Assembly: GCA_037976565.1 (NCBI GenBank)
Contig: CP137680.1
Coordinates: 124,001-188,000, forward strand
Length of the DNA: 64,000 nucleotides
Origin: Mesocentrotus franciscanus
Taxonomy: Eukaryota > Echinodermata > Echinoidea > Camarodonta > Strongylocentrotidae
Direction: 5' to 3'
Part shown: one piece after another, positions 25,360-37,300 of the stretch
Numbering within the stretch: position 1 is the stretch's first letter
How the letters are laid out: each line of letters opens with the position of its first letter
The notes under the pieces: generated by a model
Database searches by the model: none
Told to the model about the DNA's origin: nothing
The model's input: only the letters and a program-made list of their open reading frames with translations
Made by a program: the position numbers and the translations under genes

Positions 25360-28300
25360 GTAAGTATTTTTACTAGATACTTCTTTGTGCGTCTGTGAAA
25401 AATATGTTTCATGTTGCACTGGCCTGACTGGGTGACTGGCATTACATTACAATTACAAATACAATACATTGCATACGGCCTACGCGCTACGGTGGTACCG
25501 TACTGTATCTTGTATTGTAGACTAAGTAAATGTGGAGTCAGGCTAACTCGGCCTTCGGGCGAACTCGGACTCGCCGTAAAAACGGTCATTTTTGGAGGTT
25601 TAGGGTTAGGGTAAGGGTTAAGGTTGGGGTAAGTGGACAGTTTTTACAGCGAGGCCGAGTTAGCCTGGATTCGTAAATGTAGTTTAACACTGTGACTAGA
25701 CTAGAGTAAGACCGCCAAACTTCGAACACTTAAGACATAACGGGGAAAACATTAAATTCTCTTTTAATTATTGAAAGACCAGATATACTATTATTGTGCA
25801 AATACTGTGTATGTATGTCATGTAAAAGAAAATCAGTAATGGAAATGGAAAACTAGAATTATTTACTAACCTGCAGAACCTTTTTACATTCCGAACTTCG
25901 GACGCACTTGCCAAATTTCGGACACGCATGTATAGCGCACGTGTAGCGCGCACGCTCCAGTGCGGATAATACCCATTCATCGGAGGTATGAAACCGGATC
26001 AAAAATCGGAAGACAGGGTTAAGTTTGACTATGTTGATTTCATGAAAAAAATATTATTTTCTCTTTTTGGGTAGATTTAAGTGAGGTAGAACTATAAGAT
26101 AGGTGTTTTTCACAACACTCACGCAATATTTTGGTGCTAAAATCTTACGAAAGTGCTATTTTTTCGAGTCAAAATGACACTCGATGTTGCCTGTCCGAAG
26201 TTTGGAAGAGCGTCATCTTCGGGTAGGGGGGTGTATATACCCCCCTAGCTCCTAGTAACGAACGCCATTACAAAAATTTCCGCGATAAAGTGAAAAAGTA
26301 TCTCGTAAGCTCATAAAATTGGCAGAAACCACCTTAAATATACGAAGGATTTTTTTTATAATCAATATATTGGAGTCACTACACCTTAACCCCCCTGTCA
26401 ACGGACTGTAAAAATCTAGGTTACCCGAAATCTGTCTCTGGATTCGATGTTTTTGTGAGTTTTGTAGACGGCAACCTGCCCAAACTTTCTGTACTAACGA
26501 TAATAGGTTAGTAGTAGTATCAAATGCATGCAAGTCACCCGCCTGAGCTAGGCTCATATTCTGCGTTCTAGCCGTTGAAGTAATTTTTGTCCGAAGTTTG
26601 GCAATGTCCGAAGTTTAGCGGTCTTACTCTATGCCAATTCAATCGATGACCAGCCTCCCACACAATACACAAAACAACCCAGAGGCAAGGCCAAGAGTCG
26701 AAGAGAGACTAACGTTAGCACTAATCATGTTAATTGTCAAATTGAAAAGTACTACTACTAGGCCTAGGTAATTCTACAGATTCTACCCAAAATAGTTTTA
26801 AAAGTCTGGAAAGAGAATACTAATAGATCTAGGCTACCGGTAGTTAGACTTAGAGTTAGATCTAGAACTAGAAGTCTACTATTGTACTAAATTAGTCATT
26901 CTATTTCTAGTACTAAATGTAATAATACTTAATAGTCTAAAACTTATAAGACTAGACTAGATCTATATACTAAGACTCAAAGTAAGAGTAAGACTAAGTT
27001 AGGGTTAGGACTTTTAACTTAGAATCTACGTCACTGACTTCTTAGGTTATGTTAGGACTAGTTAGGGTTAGGCCTTAGGGCCTAGGGTTAGGGTTAATTA
27101 AAGTTAAGGTGGCCGTGCAGAACTATTCTCTTTCCAGGCCTTTTTTCTACTTTGGGCAGAATCTGTAGAACTACCCAGGCATGACTATGAGTTTGGGCTA
27201 TATTACAAAGGGCGCCAGTGAACTTCAGCACCGGGCGCTAAATATGTGATTCCATTGTCATGAGTCATGACTCAATCATGTAATTTTTGGATTCTATTCT
27301 ATCTCTACGTCAATTCTTGGTAGACCAATAGCAGGATTGGTATCACTCCAAGTGTGCAAGCATCACATCCACACGTAGAACTATTCGTATTCCGCACTGT
27401 ACAGTCAGTTTACGCGCTCTGATTGACCGATACGCTCCAGCTATTCAGAATTTAAGTGAGAGAGGGCCCCCCACTTACGTAAGCTTACGTAAGTCCAAGT
27501 GCAATGTCAATATGACTTTTTACGTAATATTACATAATGCACTGACATGTCGTGCTTTAGACAGGTGACGCATTTCACACATAGGTGACGCACACTCAGC
27601 ATAGGTACCAACATGAAATAGAAAAATCAACAAACATTTCAGTACAACTTGCAAATTTGTACCTTAAATATGACGAAAATGAGAATTTTTCAAACTTAAG
27701 TATTATAAAGACTAAGTAAGACTTAAACTTAAGTGAAATACTTAACTTTTCAAGGACACTGTAAAAATCGTACAAAATAAAAGATTTGACTGTAATATCA
27801 TGATTTTGGTATCAGATCAACCAGAAAATCGCTATCTCCTCGCACAAATATCTTATAACACAGAGCTTATGGCAGCCAGCGATAGCCAATCTAAAGAGAC
27901 GATGTCGGCTCGGCTAGGCGCCAACTTACGAAAATGAGCTGAGACGGGATGAACGTAATGCGTGTGCGCTGGCTGTATTGCCGCTGTAAGCTAAAGTTCT
28001 ACGTGTCCAGTGCAGGTTGAAACATCTAAACCAAAGGCGCCCACCACCAATACAAGTGATCACGAAATCAACAACGACAAAAAAACAATGGTGCATGGTG
28101 CGAGTAAAAAGTATGGCTTGTCAAGTTGGTGCAGATCTAGTTGGTTGATGCTCCAGCTGATGTAGAAGCCGATTCTGTTTAAATGATTCTTTTTAAATGC
28201 AATTGCTAGGGAAGGCCTAACAGTAACACTCAAATGACTCAATAGTTACGTTATGTTATATCTATTAACATGATCAATTATGATTTTGTAAGAAAAAAAT

Positions 28301-31300
28301 ATGTATCGGGCATAGCAGAAATGCATTAAAATAGAAATGGGTTTTTTTCACTTTCAGTAGACCATGTTCAAAATCATTGACATAACTTAATCTTAGTGCT
28401 GTAGCTGAACTGCCGAACCGAACGGAAGTTCGCTGAACATGGCACTTCCGAACCGAGCCGAACCGAACCAAACGCAAAGGCCTGGTTCGGATGTTCAGCA
28501 GAAAAATGTAAATGTTTTCGCAAGCTAATTAACTTGTCATTCTGTACCTACCGGTAATGTTTATGTCATGATCGCTCATTCTATATTTACTTTTTTCTGA
28601 TTTTCCATCTTTGTGATTTATGCCTCTCCACTGCAGTGGTGGGCGCGAATTCACTGACGCCATTTAAATCCCAAATCCTGACCTCTGCAACGTCGCGATC
28701 GCAAGCTATAAACGAGAATACAGGTGCTGATCAAAACAAGTTCACCTCAAACCCAATCAATAAAAAATTAATATTTTAGTTGTAACAATATCGGACAAAT
28801 TTTACAATATAAATAACAAAATAAATATATATTGTAGTATTTTAATTCATTTATTCAGGAAAATTACGAACTGTTTTATTTACTCTCTTAAAAATAAACA
28901 TTTAAAAGAACAGTAAATCGAACGAGCCTGGGCTGCTATCTCTGTGTATTATAATGTATACATCGGTCAATTCAATATGGCAGCTTCCATGACTCGTAAC
29001 ATTAGACAACAACCGTCTCGGCAAATCTTTAAAAAATATCATTTATTGTCAAATTGAAAAGATTATTCTTGTAAAATTGCGAATAAAACACCATTAAAGA
29101 CGGAAATATGAATGTAAGTACTACTTTTCTTCTCAAATAGTTACGTTTAAAGCAGTTTTTTATGTGAAATTCGTGCCGATCGGAAGCAGTGTTTTTCATC
29201 AGGAGTGGTGAGCAGAAGTCCTCCGTGCTGGTCGGCCCGGCCCGCCCAGTGCCGACCACTGAAGCTATATAACGCTGCTTGCTATTATATTACCGAACCC
29301 CGAACCGAACCAAGTTCGTGTAAAAAAATGCCGAACTCTGCCGAACCAAACCGAGCCCGAACATGGCGCCTGACTTACAGTACTACTTAATCTATCTAAC
29401 CAACACTGTGGAAATGCTTTCTTTAATTTTGTATATTTGAAATCAAATAAGAGCTGTTGTGCTTTCATTTTTTGTCTCGCGTGCATAGCAAAAAGCGAGA
29501 CATAGGCGCCGCTTTTCCGGCGGCGGCGGCGGCGGCGTCAACATCAAAAACTTAACCAAGGTTAAGTTTTTGAATTTTTAATATAATTTTGAAAGTATAA
29601 GTTCTTATTCAATGAAACTTGGACTAAAGGGTTATCAAGTATCCCCAATCATGTGAGGAGAATTTCAGGTCACAAAGTCAAGGTCAAAGGTCATTTAAGG
29701 TCAACAAACTTAGACCATGTTGTGGCATCATCATAAAACTTAACCTGAGGTTAAGTTTTTGAATTTTTAATATAATTTTGAAAGTATAAGTTATTATTCA
29801 ATGAAACTTAGACTAAAGGCATATCAAGTATCCCCAATCATGTGAGTTGAATTTCAGGTCACTAAGTCAAGGTCAAAGGTCATTTCCGGTCATCAAACTT
29901 AGACTATGTTGTGGCATCACGTTAAGATCTTGAATTTTTATTGTAATTTTGAAAGTATACATTCCTATTCCATGAAACTTGAACATAAGGGTTATCAAGT
30001 ATCACCAATCATGTGATTAGTCTTTTAGGTGACAAAGTCAAGGTCAAATGTCATTTCAGGTCTGCTTATTCTTAGTCAATATTCACTTCAAAATGCTGAT
30101 TAGATTCAGAGGATTTCATTTTGTGGGGCCTGCTAATGGGCAAACCTGCCTATCAATAATGTCCCTACCTCAATTTTTCATCATATCGAATTGCGTAATG
30201 CAGGCGAGACCGCGAGAGCGTTTCACTTGTTTATTTAAAAATGTAGAGTCATTCCAAATACCATTTGTAATCAAATTGTGAATTTTCAATAAACCGGCAT
30301 CTTGCCATTCTCAATAAAACAATATTTTTTTCTTACAGGTAATGTTACTATTTTTCCAAATAATTTCATTTGGAATATTTCTTACTAGGGCTGTGCATAA
30401 CCATGTAATGAGGTACTCGAGTACACTCCTAGGCTTATAGGCGAATACTCGGACGCCGATGTGGTACAAAATCGCTAGTATTCTTCCCCCGTTGTGCGAG
30501 CTGTAAGGGGAAGGTTGACAAATGTCAGTTTTATTAAAGAATTATCCATACCAGACGGTTATTTCTGTCTGTCTTTCAGTTGCATTTTGTCACATTGTAT
30601 TTGTAGAAATGAATGCTCCTGGTGCGAAAGTGCACTAGTGTCTGAGTTTGGTATAGTCTATGGATCTATTGTAGGGCTGTGAGTCTGTGACACTCATTGT
30701 GGCATAACTTATTTTTGTGTTAAACCTATTCAAAGGCACTTGGCCAATATTAGGAGACTAGTCATTCGACCTACATGTATTTCTATAGGTGGTACCAGAA
30801 TCGAAATTTTAAAGATAAAGATGGTCCATAAACAGAACTTGGGTCATGTGCGAAATATGGTCACACTACCATACCCTGTCATGAATGGTTGGTACCCTTC
30901 AAATATAAAGACAATAAATCTGATTATTTAATGGATACAATATAGTCAAAGTCATAGTCCACATAGCATGCAAAGATATATGATTTTCCTATCGGTATTG
31001 ATTTATTTTACTAAGATATTAGTACATTTATTGAAAACATGCGCACTTACATGTATAATGTATATTTTGAATATTTTTCTTTATTTTCTCCTTTTTTTTA
31101 GTCACTCTTGCTAAGGCAGACCAGAGATATGCACAAATGGGTAAGTGCTTTTTTTTTTTTTTTTTTTTTTTAGGGGGAAGAGTTAATCTTACCCCAGAAT
31201 TCTTTAATATTTTTTTTTACTCTTATCCATAAACATACATCCATGTTTATGAGATTTCTACGTTAGCATTGTATCTGGTGTTTCAAATAAAATGGAATGA

Positions 31301-34300
31301 TAAAAGCAATTATCATAGTTAAGTTTTGTTATATTCAGGATACATTTACAATGTTGATGTTAACAATCTCTGACTCTCAGCTCAAACCATCATGAGTTTC
31401 ATGACATTTTATTCAGAAGAGTAGATTTAGAACACATTAAAACTTTCTTGTTAGTAATGTTTAAGATTTAAACAGGAATTGCCATAATTCTATTTCGATT
31501 TTCCCCCAGTATTCTACCTGTTGTTCTACCATGTGTTTCTGGCAATGTTTTGTTGGTCCTACTGGCAAACAGTCTTCACACCACTCAGAGTTATACCAGA
31601 ACGAGTAAGTACACTGAAATTTTAAATATTATATGTATATATATATATATTATATGGGTTGTTTTACAATCAGGGTACACAATAGAAAAAGTCACTTTGA
31701 TGGCCGTTAAAAAAAAACAATGAACAGCCAAGGAAAATCTTCCTTGGTCAACTATTTGGCACCGTCAGATCAACCTACAACAGCGAAGAAATTGTTTGAA
31801 ACAAGCAACTACTTTTCAAAATATGTAATTATATGCCATTTTTTTGCATTTTCGCTGTCTCATTTCATTTTTTGCAAAGTTTGAACATGTGCATATCTGA
31901 CATACATACCCAATAAACATTATCAACTATCAGAATTAACTCTTCCAATGGGTCTATGTAAGATCTGAATTGGGTGTAAGATTTTGGCAAATCTACAAAT
32001 TTTGACTGTGCACCAAAAATGAGGTGCAAAAGGGGTCAAAAAATGTCCTCTCCGAAACCAGCGTAATAATTTTAAGTAAGACCACACTCAATGAATTATA
32101 TTTTCCTCCTTGAAAAGAGTCACTTATATCTTACAAAATTATGATATTAACTTTTCCCACACTTACTCAGTATTTGGTAAATGCGCGTTTCAAATTTGTT
32201 TGTCGGGGCGGGGTCAAAAAGTGTCCTCTCCGAAAAAGTGACATTTTTTATCAGCACTCCTTCAAGAAGAGCCACATTTTGAAACCAACTTATGTTATTA
32301 GTAGACCAAACATTGTTTTATCATGTGCAATAGATAATGTTTCTTTAGTTTAATATTCACACTGATTTTGTAGGTGTCAAACAAAATGTCCTCTCCGACC
32401 CATAATCAGTAGATGGATAAATGACTGTAATAACAGTCTACAAGTGCATGGGTTAACAAAAACTAGCCCGATTTTTATTTATCATGAGGTGGGTATAACA
32501 ATCTAACATCTTCCTGTTATTTAATGGGAGGTTTTTTAATTCCATCCATTCACAACCTACTTTCACCCCCTATAATTCCATGATGTAATGTATATCTGGA
32601 AGAATTCAGACTTTCAATCCATTTAAATGCATTTATTGTGTGTATTTATACCTTTAGACATTTTCAGTACTGTTAATCAACTTTACAATGATGAAATGAT
32701 ACTATGATTACCATCTACATACATATTCTCTTTGGTTTCGGAGAGGACAGTAGTTTTTTGACATATTTACATACTTCCATCAAAAGTCTTCATATTCAGG
32801 TTAATCACATAGAACAAGTGGGTAATTTGTTGCTGTTATACTATTGGGTGTGGGGATGCTTTGTTCTAGTCTATTTCTGCAATGACATTGTATACAGTGT
32901 GTGGCATAAGGCCTTGACACGATTAACCACGATATTTTACTTAATAAACTTTCACCAAAGGGCCATTGATACTTGCAACCAAACACGCCAAAAGATGCTA
33001 AACCAAGGCCTGATCGCAATCTTTCAGTGATGTTTGCTAGGCAACTACGCCAAACCGCCAAGCCAGAAACATTCCAAGCCGGAATGTAATTTTTTTAAAT
33101 GTCCGCATGATGTTTGGTGATGTTTGGTAATGTAAAAGGTTGCAGATGAAACATCGCGATGTTTGGCACGTGACCTTCGGCACTTCTTGATTGTTACCAA
33201 TGTAATGGCAGGGCCAGGGTCAAAGGTCGGGAAGACCGCACATGCGCATTACCAACCAAAACACGCCAAAACAACACTGAGCTTTAATTCAGTCGGTGAT
33301 GTTTCAGCGCAAGTGTAAATGGTAGGGAAAAACATCACAGTTTTTTTTAATGAGGTATTTGACAGTATAAATGCGCCTATTATATGTACGTGGGATGGCC
33401 TTGGAGTGGGTAGAAAGCAGTATGTATTTTAAAATGACAACTCTTCAGCTTTTCGTAATATAAATTGAGGCGTTCCACAAGGTTAAACATATTAGGCCCA
33501 CTCTTAATTATTTTATATTGACTTTTGTCAATTATCTGATATTTTGTCTTTTGAACTTTTTGCTGACGACACATATTAATTTTTTTCTCACAAAGACTCT
33601 CATCGATTAGTTGAAATAATTAATATTGAAATGTGTAATATTTTATTGTGGATTAGAGCGAACAAATTATCTTTGAATCTCCAGAAAACGAAATATATGT
33701 TTAGTAAATCTATAGATTCGTTGCCATTTTTTCTGTACCCCCGATCTCTCACTTCTTTTTTGCAATGTCTACTCTTTGTATTGTGACCGTAAGTGAGGGA
33801 GAAGATAATTTCTCTCTGGTGGGAGATTGAAGATCTATATGCAGATCATAAATGGGTTTCTAACAGGGATAAAATATGTTCTAATAAACCTTACATACAT
33901 GTATACATGTATATACAGTTTCATTTATGCCATGAAACAATAAGATTCTACATAATTTACACACATTTATACATGTAAGGAAAGATGGATTACTAGCATA
34001 AACCAATCATATATGTCAAAAAATAATGTCCTCTCCGAATTTTAGTATAAACCATGTAAAATCTCCAAAACTCCAAAACTATTCCTAAATACTTGTAACT
34101 ATAGAATCATTATTGTCCAGGTACCTTCTGACAATAATTAGTCCAATGTGAATCCAGGTTTTAGTAAGTCTTAAAGTGAGGGAGAAGATAATATCTCTAC
34201 GATGGGTGATTGAAGATCTACATGTACATGTAATGTACCGGTACATGTATATGCAGATCATAAATGGGTGCTAACAGGGATAAATATGTTCTAATAAACC

Positions 34301-37300
34301 TTACATATATCCAGTTTCATTTATGCCATGAAATAATGAATCATATTTGTATCGGGCAGTTCCAACTGCATGTCAAAAATAATGTCCTCTCCGAACAGTT
34401 TTTTGACGCCACATATCTCAAGAACCATTTATCCTTTTATTCTGGAAGTTGTTACGCAAAAGCACCCTTACCATGTGTAGCTATGCAGTACAGAATATAG
34501 GGTCAAACTGCTCTGTGTTTTTTTTTAGCAGTAACTTCATGCTGTCAGTCCATCATTTTGTGGTATGAAAAGATGCAAAACTGAATTTTACATGAATAAA
34601 ACCATTTTGCACTTGAAAAAATTAGTTGTATTCTGATTTCATATCATCAAGTTGTCAAACTATGTCATTCACATTCACCCAAAGAAACAATAAATATTTT
34701 CTTTCTGCATAATGTCATCAGGTGACACTTGACCCTATTTTTTTCATTAAGGACATGTTTCATGCTTGAAAAAAAAAAGTTTGACACTTGTAGCCCTGAA
34801 ATTTTACAGACTTTACCAGTAACATGTATACAACACACAAACAAAAATTCAGAAGAATCAAAGGAACTTTTTTTTTCACCCCAAGTGAGACAAAGTGTGT
34901 ACCCTGATTGTAAAACAACCCATATATCAGTTGAAAGGATTGTTTTGCTGAACTTATTGATTAGTCAGTTTGACCCATTTTACATTTCTAGAGCATACTC
35001 CCATGGATCATAATGATATTGATAAGAGAATATATTTTTGTTATCAACTTTGTGAAGATCAATCCTCCATAATACTGAAAACACATTTTGATTGCTCGTC
35101 AGTTCACACACAAAAGAAATATTGAATCCAGTACTCATTTAATTGTGTATTGAAAACTTTGTTAACAATGTTTGACAATAGCTTTAAACAATGTACAATT
35201 TTAACTATACTTAAAAATCCAATGGAATACTAGTAGAAATCATACACACATGACTATATGCAGTAGTGCCCCATGCAACACTAGTCTTACCATTTATTTC
35301 ATCCGAAAGTGAAAATATCTTGATATGACATTCACTACTGTTCGTGATACCAGACAGTCAAAAGTAAACTAAAATAATACAAAATAATTTTGAAAAAGCA
35401 GAACAATGAAGAAGAAAAAAAAATCAGAAGTTAATTGTGTGATTATAATAACAAAAAGATTTATAATTTGTTGTGGTCCACATTTCATAGAATCACTCAA
35501 AGTCATATACTAGAAATACAAATGATCTCGAGTGTAGCAATGCAAAAGATATAGAATTGATGATAGGCTTGTCTGTTATATACTGTTCAGTATGCGTTTA
35601 ATTGTCTTCCTTATTTATCAATATGGCACTCATGGGAAACTAGATTAAGCGTATAGATTAATTGGCTTCTCTATTTAAAGACATTACATTTCATTTGCAT
35701 TTCTCTGTAATCCTTAATAAAAAGTGTAGGATACAATCACATGATCTCATAGCTTCCCTTTTGTGTATAAACAGGATGTGGTACATGGTGTATCTACATA
35801 CACAATTGTACATGTAGTTACTACTGTTTGAAGATCTGCTATAAGTTGGGAGTTTCATTTTCCTTGTAATTGTGTCATTATGATACAGGTGTACATGTAC
35901 ATGTACATGTGAATATTTATTTTTAAAATACACACTCTTAATGGGGAGCACTACTAATAACATTGCACGTGAGTTCTCTTCTTGTTGATGATCGAAATTA
36001 AAGATAACAAATTTAATGTCTGAATTAATGTTAGCTGAATTTTTGCCACACTGTCCATACCGGTAATCATGAAAGTCATTGTTCTCTTGATTTTAATGAT
36101 ATTGTAGTAATTGAATGTCATGTTATATTTCTCATGCTGCATAGTTCTTCTTGAGTAGCTCAGAGTTACATCGTTTTGAGAGTGAGGACCGAACAGAAAA
36201 TCAAGTTGAGATTCTTCGTGAAATATGTCGAGAAAAGAGGTTACCAGTCTATACAAGGACATATGGAGGAGGTAAGTCCTGTCTTTAAAAGCAGTAGATT
36301 ACTAACTATTACTTATTATTCATGGAGTCTTTTATTACTGACTGTTTGGAATTACTCCCTACCCAGGGCCATTTGTGGTGCAAATGATCTAGAAGATATC
36401 ATGTCAACAGATTGAAAAAGTACCAACAGCATCCCTTGAATCATTGAAACCTGAGATAACTTAGGGCTGGAATTGTATCAAATAGCTTTATTACTCAAGG
36501 ATGGTTTTATGGGAAGGTGGGTAGAAAACTAGACTATTCAGTCAAAAAAAGTTATCTTTCTGTATGTAGCACACTACACATAATTGATGTCATTACATCA
36601 AATTCTTAAGAAAGAATACGTGCCTTCACGGTTGTTTCACCGCAAATCATGCCGGGACAGATTACTAGTACGGCAGGAGATTTTCACCTTCGCCGCGATC
36701 AGCTGTTCCATTGCCAACAACGGGATTTTTATCCCGTCAAATCAACACGACATCATAACCTTGTAGCGGATCCGTTATTCTGCAGTGATTTTCTTTCATT
36801 CCAGTATCATTTGTACGGTAATAAACCAAAGTCTGTGATTATGTATTTTTATGACGATCCTTCAACCTAAAACACGAATGTTTAGCAGCTTAAAAAGGCA
36901 AACCACCGACCCAAACTTCACACACACACATTTGAACATATGGGACTACATATTCATACCAAGGAACCCACTCTCATAAGCCCACTTTACTTTGTATTAT
37001 CAGCTTTATTTTTTGAAGGATCGTCATAACAATACACAATCACAAACTTTGGTTTCTTACTGTACAAATGATACTGGAATGAAAGAAAATCACTGCAGAA
37101 TAACGCATCCTGTACAAGATTATGATGTTGATTCGACGGGATAAAAATCCCGTTATTGGCAATGGAACAGCTGATCGCGGCGATGGTGAAAATCTCCTGC
37201 CGTACTAGTAATCTGCCCCGGCATGCTTTGCGGTGGAACAACCGTGAAGGCACGTATTTTTTTTTGGGGGGGGGGGAGGGGTATGACATTTGTTTTCCTT

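Noticed and set aside
26998..27095. Interstitial telomere from GTTAGGG units
   Set aside because: Only a few irregular units, mixed with other TAG words; too short and degenerate.
32704..33030. 108-residue frame in intron 3
   Set aside because: Lies inside the 31655-34922 element, with no domain and no splice logic.
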